Below are positions 45,756 through 60,700 of a DNA stretch of 64,000 nt, in pieces. The stretch lies in NCBI GenBank assembly GCA_023053575.1, contig JAKZAP010000001.1, positions 25,438,533-25,502,532 of the forward strand, read 5' to 3'. The stretch's first letter is position 1. The number at the start of each line of letters is the position of its first letter. Source of the stretch: Branchinecta lynchi (taxonomy: Eukaryota; Arthropoda; Branchiopoda; Anostraca; Branchinectidae). A program made the position numbers and the translations under genes. The notes beneath the pieces are model-generated. The model made no database searches and was not told where the DNA came from. It worked only from the letters and a program-made list of their open reading frames with translations.

Positions 45756-48700
45756 CTGTGAAAGAAACGGATATTTATGACTCACTATGCCTTATTGAAA
45801 AAAACAATTTCAATTTTTTCCTGCCGTCCAAATTTCTTTGTTTCTTAAATCCAAACTTTTGATTCCTCGACAATTGCACTAGGTATTACTGTAACCCAGT
45901 GCTTGCGCTAGTTCACCAGGTAGAACACTTAGCTTTCTTTTCTTCTTTCTCTTTTTGTTGTTTCACCGAAAACTCAGTGTAATCGTTTGTCTTTGGGATC
46001 CCAAAATGCTAGTTACACGACAGGATGCTCATGACTTCGTAAAGCTTGCCCATCGTCTCAAGATCCTCTGACTCAACAGGTCAAGTTCACGGATGTAAGG
46101 GGGGGGGGGGGGGCAAATTAAGGAATGGAAAACATAATTATTTCAAGCTATGTAGCAAGTGGAGTTAGGGGTAAGGAGACATCAACTTCATCAGATCTGA
46201 ACGTCAATTATACTTCAACAGAGCATTACAACTTTATTTTTGGGATACCAGTGACGGGACCCACAACTTCGTATTTATTTTCTCGCCAGACTAGTAGTTC
46301 ACCTCGAATCCGGCCAAATTAAACCCTAAAATTTATTAAAAGTATAAGTTTTTCTGAAGTTGATTCGAGGTTCGATGTATCAATTTTGAACTTTATTTTC
46401 TTGCCCGACAAGTTGTTCGCCCGGAATCCGACAGAAACCGGAAATCTGCCAGGAAGTTTTAAAATCGAATGAGATAGTTGATATAGGGCGAGGAGATTTG
46501 CTGAATCCACATCTGAGACTAATTCTGTCGCCGGACAAGATGTTTACCCGGAATCCGGTCGATTAAGCTATAGGTTCATATCGGGGGTAATAACACTCGA
46601 TGAATCCATCTCTGCACTTTATTTTTCATCGGACAAGTAATTCTGCCCAAATTTGCGGAAACCCAGAAATTTGAATCGAGGGGTTCTTGGTTCGCCTCTT
46701 TTGCTGTAGCCTAAATTAAGTTCGCCCGGAATACAGCTAAGTTAGTAAAAGTAAACGACTTTTCTAAAGTCGATTAAAGGTGGGATATAGGGGTAAACGT
46801 GCATGCTGAATCCATATGTGAACTTGGTTTTCTCATCTGTTATTCGGCCGCAATTTCGGATAAGACATCATCACAATATAATTTTTGGACGTTTTCAAGC
46901 GGTTGATCATGGATAAAAAGTAAGATGTTAAAGGGGGCTGCAATGAACGGAAATCTACAAGACCAGATTGCCTGGATCAAGATAAATAATCGGGTTTTGG
47001 GATCCCAGAAAACCTTTGGTCTTGTTTAACACGAAACTTACTTTCTCAGCGGGGGGCGAAAGGAGTCCGGATCTTCGGTGGAGGTTGATTGAAGACTGTC
47101 CTGGCTAACATCTGAAGTATTGCGTCGAAGCAGTACTTCTCCGGACAACTCCATCGCTGTTTGTTCGTCACCAACTCTGCTGAGTAGGAATATGGATCCT
47201 CGTGACGACGAAGTACCTGAAAGGAAAACAATCTTGAAATGTTGGGCTCTCCAGGGTGTTGAAAGTTGGCGGTAGTCTTCAGCGATATTCGATATCGGTA
47301 TATTTCAAAATATAGGTATCAGTATCGAAAACGATATCGAGAACGTTTATTTTCTTAATATGATGATGATGATGATTTTATTAACGCACTTAAGGAGAGG
47401 AAATACTGCAGTATAAACAAAAAAAAGAGGAAAAAGTACACTGAGCTTTCAATAATGTAGTAAATGCACAAGATCAAAAAATAAACATTTAAAAGAAGAA
47501 AAAAAAAGGGACTAATCGGGTCTAAAAAATCTTCTTCCTAGATGGAGTGCGGAGAAATGGTCAAGGGCAGAAACGTGAAGGTCCTGGGCAATTGAAGATA
47601 ATTTTGCACAAGGGTCAAAGGGCAAAAAAGTTGCAGTTATCCAGGAATTCCTATAACGTCGAGGAAGGTACAAGAGAAATTTACAATACTTGAAATAATA
47701 AGTTCTGATGCGTTTTAAATCTTTTAGCCTCAGAATGGTCAAGGGCAGAAACGTGAAGGTCCTGGGCAAACAATCTAATATAACTACGTTCGATATACCC
47801 GAAGTTGGTGCAATACATTTTTCTAATTCAGTTTTTTACACTATTCGAAGTTAAAAAAGAAAAAGATGATGCAAAATGCTACTTAACTAGAATTTGTGTT
47901 CTTAATTCTGGCTAAACGAGACGTGTCTGACAACAGAAAATGGTCACGAAATATCGATATCGATTATCAAAACTGAAAATATCGATACATCGAAAAATGC
48001 AAATATCGCCAATACTAGTTGGCGGTCGACTTTGAGCCACGAATCTCGGTTGCTGGTAAACGGCATTATCTAGACCCAAGATGAATCCGACCTCGTCCCG
48101 CGGCAACGGAAACCTGCTATGGACTCGAGGTCCAATTTCAGGATATTCAGCAATATCTTTTTTTGGTAAAGAGAAAAAAAGAGACCACCCAAGTTTAGAG
48201 ATTGTCGTTGGCGTAAGGTCGGTCACCAGAGGGAAAATATTGTATGGACCAAAGTTTAGCGAACCAACATATTTGATCCTTGACAAGAAGACAAACGTGT
48301 AAGTGTAAGGTCGGGAGCACCGAAGGACAGGAAGACAGATACTGTAAGGTTGGTCGTCAGACGGAGACTATTTTAGAATCAAAGTTATACCACTGTATTT
48401 GTATATAATAGTTGCGTTTTTGATCCGAATTCTCCTATTTCGCGTGTTTGGACTATTCAGATGAAGTGAATTCTCCTTTTCTTGCGGTTTTGTCAGAATC
48501 GAGAACGGGGAAAGCCTCGCGATTCTGCAGAATCGAGAATTGGCTCCGATGGTGAATTGTCGATTCTCCTCTCTCCGTTCTCCTCCCTGATTGGTCAACA
48601 GAGTTCGGGTGTTCAACATGTATATATAGGTATACCGGGTTGCGACGAGCTGCAAAATTAGTGTTTTTGTCAAAAGCGAGAATGGAGAAGTCAGAGGAGC

Positions 48701-51700
48701 AAAAACGGTAATTTGTACGAGAATCGAGAATTCAGAGCGGAGAATTCGGATAAAAAACGCAGCTAATGTGCCTGACAAGGAGATAAACATCCGTCTTTTG
48801 TATTAATGTTTAAACAATAAAGACGGATTGATTGACATCATAGGAAGGCTAGCTCGATTTTGACGTTCGCAAGCTCATGGTACCGAATCAGCGACAGGAT
48901 CTGCCTTTCCTAATATCCACTCTGAGGACCCACTCGTCACCGCCTGGATGGTTGGTCGAGTTCTATTACCTATAATGACGGCGAACAAACTAAGAGCCAA
49001 AGAGTGCTGGGGTCTAGAAATGTTCTTTAAAGTTTAACAGAAAAGCCGGCGTATCTTCGTAACTTCGATTCGAACACACTGAATTATTTTGACTCTGCTA
49101 AGAGATTTTGTATTTATTCACCCGGGGCTCTAATAATGACGTTCAGAATGTGCGCTGCTTGCATGACAACCCAAAATTCACCCAGTCGCGGAAAATTCTA
49201 ACTTCGACAGAATCCTATATTCCGTTGTTGAAAACACTAAGCTGGGAAAATTCACGGCGGAAGAAAGTAGAAAAATGATGTAAAGATATGGAATGCAAGG
49301 AATCTTTCATTTTCAGTTTATTTTCTGAAAACGGCTTATTTTTCAATGGCTAAATATTTCAAGCATCGAGGCACAAGCACACAGAGATACCACAAATCCC
49401 AAAGAAAAATTCATTCGATGAAATCGATTTTCTGGGAATAGCGGACTAACGAAGTAACGCATTTTTGTCGGGTTTCAGGCCTATATTAGTGAGTAACTGA
49501 TGCGTAAGCAGATTGTCCGATCTCAGCCCTTTTCGGTTAAACTTTAAGAGAGGGTTATCTTCGGAGGAATTAATATTGGTGGTTAGCGCTCGTAGCGACA
49601 GCCTCCCCTTGGGCATTCTGAGAAAATATGTGGGAAGTCTGAAGGGCGGTCTAGTGGTCCTTACTTCTGCCCAGAGTGTGGTTGTGTGAGAACTGTTTCA
49701 ATTTATGTTCGAATTTGTGTAGTTGAATAATTGAGAGCTGAAATATTTGGGGAGCGAATTTTTGGTGAAGGATGGTTGGTTGAAAGTTTAAGGAGAAAAG
49801 TCGGTTTGGTGTTAGGCAACTTGGAAGGTTTAGAGGAAAGGATGAAGCACAGAGAAGAGTTTTTGTAGTTAGGACTTTTTTTTTTTTTTTTTTATGGCTT
49901 TAAGTAATATATATCTTATCATACCATATCATCCCATAAGCACATCTGTCAGGGAAACCTTGAGGCCCACGAAAGAAGTTTTATAAAGAACCTGAAAGGT
50001 GTTCAACAACTAGAACCCAAACAAACTAATTTAGATACAAAAAAATTCTCGAAAACACCGTCACGCGAAAACGCTGTAGCGTTCTAGCTACGCTTATTCG
50101 CTGCTCGCAATAAACTATTTTTGCATCTGACACGACGGGAGACTGAAATTAATCCACCTTTGATCTCCGCCCCCGCTGATGCTGAAAAAGACGCAAAAGG
50201 AAAATAATTAGCATGACGAAAACAATTTCAATAAGGGTGACGCGTGGTAGTACCGCTAAAGGATGTACTGCACAAGGAGCCTAAGGGACACATCAGATAA
50301 GTATTAACACTAACATTTAAATGTCGCCATCTGAATAATAACAATGATATAATGCCAAAAACAAGAGCTGTAAGCTCATATGGCACTTGCATGGGTTAAG
50401 ATGTATTGTTTGACCAAAGTAAGTTTCGACGTTGCGGTTAAGAAGCGCACTCTACGGGAGCTAGAACTTTATTTGTAAGCAGAATCCTTGAAGCAATATG
50501 ATAATGGGCTGATAGGGATCATGAAAATGCATATTTTCTTAAAAGTATTTTTCTTACTTTGCGGTCAAGATTGGTACTTTAAGGCATAATCGGATTTGGG
50601 AAATAGTAATTTCTAAGCAAATCTTGTTGAACGTCTAATTCCAGCGAAGTTACATCGTCCTAGCACATCTGGCGGTACCTTAACTCGCGATCACCGGAGT
50701 CGCAGCCCCCCCCCCCCTCCAACTCCACCCACAATACCCGGAGCCAATCCGGACCTGTACATGATCTATCCAGAGCATCTGCTTGATATTCCCACAAAGT
50801 TCGATCCCGATCACAACAGTCTAAGAGGGTCAAGTATTCCCCCCCCTCAATAGTTGTCGGATCTGGTCCGGAAATGAAAAAAATCACCATAGAGAAATGT
50901 CCTCTGTTCCATTATTAAATTTATCTCGAATCCGATCTCCCGTTCCAAATATTATACCGAAGATTTTTTTTATTCCCAAGTCACTTTGACCGGTTCCCTA
51001 ATATGCCTGCCAAGTTTCGTCGTGAAATCCCCAAAACCGCCATCACCAGAATTCCCGGACCCCCCCCCCCCCCCAAGTGTCCGGTCCAGTACAATTGTCT
51101 AAACAATTTATCCAGAGCAGATGCTTGTTCTTCCCAGAAAGTTTCACTCCGATCCCTCCGTTCTAACCGTTTCTTGAAATTCCCCGTCTACCCCCCCCCC
51201 CCCCCAACTCCCCCCTAGCTAACGAATCCGGTCAAGACTTTAAACGGGAGATCAGAGATACATAATCTGTTCAGTTATTAAGTTTCATTCCAATCCGATC
51301 ACATGTTCGAAAGTTACACACTACTCAATTTCCCGAATTCCCCGCCCTCCCGAGATGGTTGGATCGGAAGACTGCCATAAAAAGGAAATTGGCCTCTACA
51401 TCGTACGTCTACAAGGCTTTTCATCATGCACTTTTTTCAGCGTAAAGGTTATCCAGGAAATTTCCGAAGGGGTTGACAGAGTCACTCACAACTAATTCAG
51501 ACGGGAAGGAGTACCAGCAGTCCACCGCTCTGTTTTGGGATGACGATTTCTTTCTTTTTCCATTTCATGTTTTTGGAAATCCGCCCGCCACTCAGCTTCA
51601 AAGTCGTGTCCGCGCAGGCTGTTGTCATATTGGCAGATTTTACTACAGATTTCCGTTGTGTGTTTTTTTGCTGGCGTATTAAAACTCTTGGATTCTATTG

Positions 51701-54700
51701 ACAATCCTTGCACGTTTTTTTAGTTCCTTGCGATGGGTTAAAAAGAAATTTTAGCGTATTTTTCAAAGACAGGGGTGCATTTCTTGTATGCCGACAACAC
51801 TGACAGAACACTGAAAGCGAGAAACTCAGCGTGGTTTTCTTAGAGGATTAGACTGGACTTAGACTTAGGTTAAAAAGAAATTTTAGCGTATTTTTCAAAG
51901 ACAGGGGTGCATTTCTTGGATGCTGGCAACACTGACAGAACACTGAAAGCGAGAAACTCAGCGTGGTTTTCTTAGAGGATTAGACTGTACGACAGGTCCT
52001 TTAAAAGCTCTGAAGTCAGGCTTACCCAGAAGTCGAGGATTGGTGACTTGCAAGTGAACGTTTTCGGGAAGAATGACAGCAGCTGAGTCTAAGCTGAGGA
52101 CGTCGCTGTTTGGTCCATCACCCGCAGGTCTGACACGCGTGTATGAGTCGCGTTTTAATCGTACGACTTCCACACTGTTCGTATGAACGAGGAACAAGAA
52201 CGGCTTCTGGAAACCTGTAAACAAAATGAAAACTAATAAACCAATCTCACGCACAAAAGCATGCGCTTCTAATTCTAATAATGTAAAGAAAAAAAAAAGA
52301 CCGGAATAGTATTACGGAAGATTCGGTTAATACAGAATAAAGTGGCCTTCCGAACGTATTGTGGACAGATTTTCAACTTCACTAGTACTTTCACTCCGAA
52401 TTTCTTCGTGGTCCGTAGAGGCCAAAGCTTTTTATGATGCAAGTTATCACAACAATAATTTTTTTTTTGCGAGCTTGAAAGCTAAGTAGGATCCTCACAG
52501 GCCACAGTTTTGCTTCGGCAAGTTGACGAACTTTCCGTGCTAAAGTGATTTCAGGAAGTTATTGGAAAGTTTAAAGCTTCGACAGTTTTGAAAGTGTGGG
52601 AAAACAAGGCAGCGCTATTAAGGATGACTTCGTTGGAACATGAGAGAGGAAGGAAAGTCCGATGAACTACATTCCGATTTATTTATTCTAAAAGTTTGGA
52701 ATTCAGCATTTTCTCCGCGTTCAGCTTTCCACGAGTTTTCTTGATCAATCCAGCGGGAAAATGGAAAGTAGTTAGAGCAATCGGGTTCTCACAGTGTCCG
52801 CGATGTGCTTTGTTCACTTTGATTGCCGCATCTCGCGAAAACCCTCCAAATTCAAGATGTTCCCGAGTCACACAGTAGTCTACGGAAAAAAAACCCGGAA
52901 AAATGATAGAGAAACTTACTAAATGCAAGTGGAACTCTTGACCACTTTATATCCTCTGGTCTCGTACGTTTGCCCCAGGCGTCCACAAAAATGCCGTACT
53001 GCTTGTAACAAATCAAGTACTCCGACTCTTTTCTTTTTTTGCTGGAGACATCCAGGATAGCCAGGGGATACAGGGACAGTTGCCTAGCACTGAAGACGAA
53101 CATTCCCAGGGAAGAGTCACTCGCATCCAAGAAATCTGCAAAATAAATCAATTACAGTTGGATTTAAAAAAGCTTTTGGTGGAACGAGCAAGCCGTGTGT
53201 TGACAGGGAGCGTTTCTTCCACAATATAAGACAGCACCATACATGTACAGAAATACTTCAATTTCTGACAAAGGTAGTGTACTCGATCCCTTGGACTTTA
53301 TTAAGGGAGAAGTCTCTACAATCACTGGATAACAAAGCATGTACCAGGCATTTCTGAAGTAGGATATTTGTCTCTGTTTGTTAGGCTAGTTTGGTGTTTC
53401 TTTTTCTTTCCTTTATAATCTACTTGCCAGACTACTGTGTTTAAATTAGGTAAGAAGAAACAAAAAACATTCATTCACATCGGGCCGAGCTGAAAACCAA
53501 CTCCGTGTAACCGTGTCAGTTACCTCCCATTTGTATGTGTTTCATCTGCGCTCGTTTTGAGGGGAGTTTTTGAGGAAACTCACCGTAAGAAGCGGATGAT
53601 TCTGAATCTGAAAGCTGGTTCCGAGCTTGAGCTTATTTCGAATGTTTGCCTTGTGTCGCAGTCTCTTACCGATGTAATTTAGCAACAGTAACCTGCATTT
53701 TGTTCGTTTATTCTGTGTTTTATGGCACTATTGCGGAAGTACAAATTAGGATACTCAGTACATTTTCCGTTATAATAAAACGTACTTGACCCTTAAGTAC
53801 GTGCACACACAGTCCTATTTTCGCATTTTTGATTTTTGTCGGATCGGATTTTTGGCAGCACGTATCTTTCGAAGCGGACAAAGACTCACCTTCGACTTCA
53901 AATTTCTTCAGGTCAACTTCCAGAAGTTTTTCGCAGCCGACCAACGCGGACTGGCTCGTGAAGTACAAGGTACTGCACGGCAGTGATGTCTTGATGCACT
54001 TAATCACAGTGAAGTTCCTCAGCGATTTGTCCCAGTGAGACACCCTAGATAAAAACGAACCTTTAAAGTTTAACTGAAAAGCCAACGTAATTTTGTATCA
54101 TGTAACTGAATTCACTCAGCTTTATTTTTATTTCTGACTATTCAGTCAAGTATGCAGACGTTCAGAATATCTACGGCCGTCCTCACAACGCAAAATTCTA
54201 CTATGACACGGGAAATTTGAATCTCAATACAAATACGGCTTTTCAGTGGCCAGGGATCAGCTCGCGGAAGGTGGCCTACTGCGTGATCACTTATTTTCGT
54301 AAATCGCTTTCGTCAAGCATACAACACAGGTACAAACGTAAAGGTGCCACAAATCCGACACGAAAATTTCACTATATGAAAACCGATTATTCGTGCATAG
54401 CGGAGCAACGAAGTAACGCATTTTCGTCGGGTGTTCAAGCCTCTTTAAGTGAGTAAGATGAATAACTACATAGTCTTATCTCAGCCCTTTTCAGTTCAAC
54501 TTGAAAAGGATGGCCTTATGCAGAAGTGTCTGTAAATTTCCGTTTGTTGACATTACCACCGAGTCATCTGCGCCGTAACTGCCCTATGCCATCCCCGCCC
54601 TTCGGCAAAAGGAAATGATGGTAATGTATGCTTGCTAGTGGCGAGTGGACTGGCCACGGAAATACTGAGAGTTTTGCTTGATTAACTTATTTTGTAAAAC

Positions 54701-57700
54701 GACTGGTGAATATACAATTTTTTTTTGCTAACAGGGAGCTACAGCGGCTCTGCTTGTCTCTCACGACAAGCAGAGTTATGTTGTTTTTTTTTTTTTTGTA
54801 TTGCTTGGTTTTGTTTTGAACTCCTAAAACATTCAAATGTGGATGATCAATTCTGGACCTAATATCAGCTAAGAGGCAACCATCGAGAATGATCAAAATC
54901 TTTTCCTTTGATTTCTTCTCGATTATTTTTTTGGGGATACTTGGGATGGCCGTGAAGGTAATATAGACTTACAGTTCTTCGAACGATCTTACCTGTCAGT
55001 TCAAGTCAAAAGGTGTTGAAGAAACCGAGAGAAAAAGAGCAAAAAAAAATTTTGTGCTTCAATTCGACTTTATTAATAATTAAACTAATGCTTGCACTCA
55101 CTACTCTGTATATTTAATCATTATTTATGTATTCGTTTGTTTCCGTCAAAACTGAGGAGTAAGTAATATAGGCTATACTATAACATAAAAACAAAACTTT
55201 TTCTAAATCAACAAATTATTATCTACACTGTAAAAAAAACTCTGCTTTCAAGCAAGCTTCTCTGCAATATTTTGCATTTTAGCGTGTTAATCCTCAATCG
55301 GGTTTTAACTCTCCGAACTCGGAATAAAATCTCCGAATTCGGTGATGCACAATTACTTAAGTCCGAAGTAGGAGATAATTCTTACAGTGTAGTTTCACTT
55401 TTCACCATTCTTCGACGCTAGCTGTCTCAAGTTAGGAGACGTCCGAATTAACATACATCGACACTATTCATTTATTAACCTGATGAATGAACATAATTGT
55501 AGCGGAAATTTTTACTTGGCAACTTGAGTTATTCGACGCCAGAGTGTTTGTTTCCTTGGAGTTAGTAAGCTATCATAACCTGGAAAAGACGTTATCCCTT
55601 TTCGCGAAGTGTATCCCTTTTCGCGAAGTGTCGCCAGTTGAGAAATAGCAAAGGCTGGGCTTTCCTAGCGAGACGAAGGAAGTTGTACAAAAGGACCGAA
55701 GGAATCTATCCGCTCGTCCTCGATGGCTCTAAAGAGCTTCTTAGACCGGATGGCATAGTTTTCTTGACTTTAATTTTTGATCTACTATTTTCTTGTAAAT
55801 AATTTCTTACTTGACCTATGTGTTTGTAAATTGTCAATCGAAAACTTGTCTTCTGTTGGACTTGCACGTCTGGAACTTGCCAAATAATAAGCTTGTTTAA
55901 CAAGATAGACAACTAGCTTCCGTCGGTAATTTTGCTTGACCAAAATTTCTTGTACGAATTTGTGGGATTGTTAGCAGTACTATTGCAGTTATATCATACT
56001 CAAGTAAGAGCCGTAACAACCTTACTTAAGCAGTGTGTTTACTTATTTATCCTATAATACCATACTTACATGACTCGTGTGGGATCGGCTGCACACATAA
56101 ATGCTTCACCGTTCTGACCAAGGTCTTCCAGCATCGCTGCAGCCACAAGATGGCATTCAATATGATCATTCACCGGGGTCAGCTCCACGGTAGTTCCACG
56201 GGTCGTAGAGGAAGCCAAGGTTTGTAAAACTCCTAGCTTGGTCAAGACGACGTTGCGATTGTCGCCTGGAAATGTTAATAATCTGATGTCTTTCAGTGCT
56301 TTCTGATGCCTGCGTAGGATCTTCTATCCTTTTCCCTTCACTATTAATCCAGCAATCGGAGTGGCTTCGGCTAGTCGTCCTCAATTTTATTTCGGGGTTG
56401 AACATAGAGTCAGGGACATACGGAAGGGTGATATTAAATCTGTGATAAATGACAGGTATTAACAACGTTGGAATAGAGACTCATAGTAAAATAAGTCACA
56501 AATAAGTGATTCCTTCTACCAAGAACAACTAATCTAATAGAACCTCCGTCTTTGGTTCCATGCAGTGACTACGGATACCCCAATAAACTGAGCGGAGCTA
56601 GAGGTACTTGCTGTGAGGTTTGAGTTGATACCCGTTTACTTCCCTCTTCGCCGCAGCGCAAACCATACGGAAAACCGTAGGATGCCTGCACAGGTGGAGA
56701 GCCCTGTCTGCAGCGAGTTAGACATAGGTCACAATGGTAGACAACCAATCAGCTGTAACGGACGACTACGACGGCATTCCTATTCTTCTGCGGGGTTCTA
56801 CAGCGATGTAGCTGTATGTAGAGTAACAAATTATGATGTTCTGCGTAGCTCCTCCTCCGCTCGTTTGCATCGGGTATTCGACTCCGCATGGTGTATTACT
56901 GAGATAGGGTGAAGGAGGTTCCTGATTATTTGTTCTTCTTTCTACCCAGGCTCCGGTGAGTACGGTATTATCCTTCGGCCTCTCTGCACCTTCCCGCACT
57001 TCCCTTTCAGACACAAAACCCAAAATAACAAGACTAGAGGTTACGATGGGATCCCAGAGGGGAATATTGGTCGATTTTTTTAATACAGATAATCAGGGCG
57101 TACAATATTCAGTCTTTGCCGAACCCGTACAAATTTGATATCATTCTAACAGACACTGAAACAACAGCCCCTAAATCATACTTTTCATTGCAGCTAAAAT
57201 CATATCAACCAATGAGGCTCATTCGAAGAAATGCTGTATTGACTAGATTCCGACAGGACTATCCAAAAGAGGCGAGAATAAACAGTATTTCCTTATTCTC
57301 CATGTCTTTTGCGGGTACACCTGCGTCCTATAGACTAACCAATTTTTATCGACATCAGAATTTTCAAAATTCCCGGTTCTGGCCGGACTCTGATCAAGCT
57401 CTTGTCCGGTGAGAAAATGAAGTTCATATTTAGATTCAACATGTATTGTTGGCCCATTCTTGATAGACTTGATGCTCCAACCAGCTTAAATTTGTTGTTA
57501 TTGCTTCTATTTAGCTAATTATCCAGCAAGAAAATTCAGGTTCACACATGGATTCAGATTGTATTCTTGCTCCTATAAGGATTTTCCGATCGACTTCAGA
57601 GGAAACTTTACTCCTACCAAATTCTGGTTTTGTCCGGCCAGTCTGCTTGTCCGACGGGATCATAAAGTTCAAATATGGATTCAAGATGTATTCTTACCTC

Positions 57701-60700
57701 TAAACCGACTGCTCTAATCGACCAACGTTTAACCTCCTATCAACTCCAGATAAGCGGCGGGCAATTCCGGGCAATCTATACTTGTCCGACAAAAAAGGAA
57801 AAATTCAAAAACAAATCCGGCATGCCCCTGTACCCCTATATCGAACTTTTATTCAACTTTATACAGAACTTTTTTTTTCTTCCGAAATTTGTTTTTTTTC
57901 CCGGATTCCGGGCGTATTATTTGTTCGGTCAAATCAAGCTCATTTATAAAAATAAATAATAATAATAATTTACTGATGACCCATCATACACTCACAAAGA
58001 AAAAGACGAAGTATAAATACAAAAAGAAGAAAAATTAATACACGGAAAGACATGACACTATCCCAAAAGCAACACGAAACTAACTTCTAACAAATTAAGA
58101 ACAGCAACAACGACAAAATAACCAGAATTAGAACAGAAAACCCTTCGGTGGTTCGAAGGATTTTCTGACATCTTAAAAAAAGTTTATCCGCAGCATCAAG
58201 AAGATCCGGCAAGCTGTATCTCTCCCCTAGTCTACCGTTCCTTGTCCAAGGCGGTACCCGAATGAGAAACTTTTGATTAAATTAATATGTCCCAGAAACG
58301 AACCAAGTATACAACATGAGGGAGAGAAACAATTATACACTTTTGCAAGGTGGCGTTTACCAAGATTAAGCTGCGCTCCAACTGCACCAGCACACGCATT
58401 ACGTATCTTACGCTCAGTTCGAGCGACAAGTAATTTCCGAGTCAACTTTAGGGATGTGTCGATAGGTAATCGAAGATAGGTAGGTAGGTAGGTAGGTAGT
58501 TTATTTATAACAAATTTAACCAACTTCTAACAAAGAACGCAAATGCCTCACAACATACTTAAGCGCGTAAGTTAACTCCAATAAAAGAAAAATAACCGTC
58601 TTAACCTAGCCTAAACAAAATAAATAATAGAAATCCTTCGAAACACCACAACTAAAGATACGTACATACACTTTATTGCTTGCAAGAATCAATAATATGC
58701 CTTCGAAGCAGTTTTTTAAATTTTGATGGGTCAAGACACTGTTTCAAATCAGCTGGAATGAAGTTCCAGATTTTCGGTCCAGCATGGCGAAGACCAAAAC
58801 TAGATCGTGAAGTAGGCCTAATTTCAACTGAAAAATCCGATCTACGGGAAGTGGGATAATTGTGGAACTGCGAGTTAATTGAAAATAACCCTGCATAACT
58901 TAATGGTAATAATCCACGTTGATATAAAAAACAAATAAATGAAATAGACATATCTCTGAGCTGACAAATACTGAAAATTCCCGACAGTGCATAAAGGTGC
59001 TTAACTGAAGATCTATTGTCAATACTGAAAAGTATCCTAAGGGCTTTATTTTGAAGAATCTGAAGAGGTTTAAGAATAGAAGGAAAAGTAGAAGCCCACA
59101 CTGAAGCACAGTAAATAAGATAGACAAGTTCCTGCGATATGGATTCAGCGTGTCTCCTTAAACCCCTAAATCGACTCTTACTTAAGCTTGAAATTTTGTT
59201 TCCGTCCCTTAACTTAGAACCCCCTCCCCCACCCGTAAATGTAGGGCTACAGGCCCATCTACGAACTTGACCTGTACTTTGACCAATTGATCCTCACATC
59301 AAGTTTGAACGAAATATCTCAACCCCTTGGGGAGTTATCGTGCTGACAGACGGACAACTTTTAAGAAGTCATAGCTGTCCCGCTACAGTTTGGGATTCCA
59401 GAAAGCGTTTCCTGGTTCTACGTCAGTCTCGATACCCGAGAATAAGAGAAAATCTTCCCCGAGGTCAGGAAATCATCAGATTAGACTGTTATAATGCCAG
59501 CAAACGGTGGTCGAACGCAATGGGCCTTATTACCTACCACTAACAAAACTCATTAGCTATTCTGCCAGGCCACAGACCCAAAGCTTCACGCCCCTCCCCT
59601 CCCCACTCGCAAAAAAGGGAAAAAAAACAGCAAAAAATCTTACCGGCAATCATAACGGCAGCGGAAATCTGTGGTACTATCACAATCTGATGAACGGGTC
59701 CGCCAACGTCGATGAAGACTGGTTTTCTTGATGGGTCGCTCAGCGAGGCTGCATAGAGCCCGTCGTTGGTACCGAGCAAAACAACCTGAAATGATTATGC
59801 GTCGTATTAAAGCACAACTGAAGGCCAAGGCCAATGCAAGAGAGCCTTTCAAGTCTCGGTCTCCCATCCCTTGAGCAACGTAGGCACCATTTAACAATAA
59901 GTTTTGTTAACTCGTTTGTGCCGTACTTTATTCGTTCGTTTAATAGTTCTTAGTCGTGTTTATCTGGTATTATTCGTCATTTGTCATTGGCCATTTTATA
60001 TCCCGTTGAAATTGCTAGGTTGACTTACCTTTGCTAGCTATATCTTTGCTATTTTCTCTTTTCCTCTTTTTGTATTTATACTCCGTCTCTCTTTTTGGGT
60101 GTATGATCGGTCAAAAAAATTCTTATTATTATCATTAGTAAAAACTTTAACTCGAAGATCCTGATGAAAACTTTGCTATTTCCTACCATCTACGAACTTC
60201 ACTCTTCGCCGCACGCACCAGCCGAATCTACAGTAGAGGTATGCTTATTTGAACACTTTTTTAACTGTTCTACTACCTTGGCTTTCTTACTTGAATACAC
60301 AAAAGTAAACTGGAAAAGAAAAATAACAAACTTAATATCAGCTAACAGCCAACTATTTCAGGGTTATCCTGGCACAAACTTGAAGCAGAAATTCAATTAA
60401 ATTTCTTCGATTTTGAATTTATTAAAAAGGTTCTTCCTCTTTTGAGGGCATCTGACGGTTCGGACCGTCATCTTCTCCATTGAAGGTGCGTTCCTCCAGG
60501 CAAACTTTTGAAATTATAAAAAACCAAAACAGAGGTGTCAGCTGAGTCACTTTCGTAGGTGATTGGTGAATTACCAAAATATCCAAAAAGTGACAAAAGC
60601 GTGAGTGATTATTACTAGTATTTATAGGAAAAAATGCCTGGTTTGGGTTTTAGTTTTATCTTCAGCGATCGTTCACTGTTAGCAAACGTTCACATAAGCA

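Noticed and set aside
47046..47231. Longer open frame (RRHEDPYSYSAELV...) over citron-like exon 8
   Set aside because: Phase from the neighbouring exons selects the other frame (GTSSSRGSIFLLSRV), which resembles the citron CNH end.
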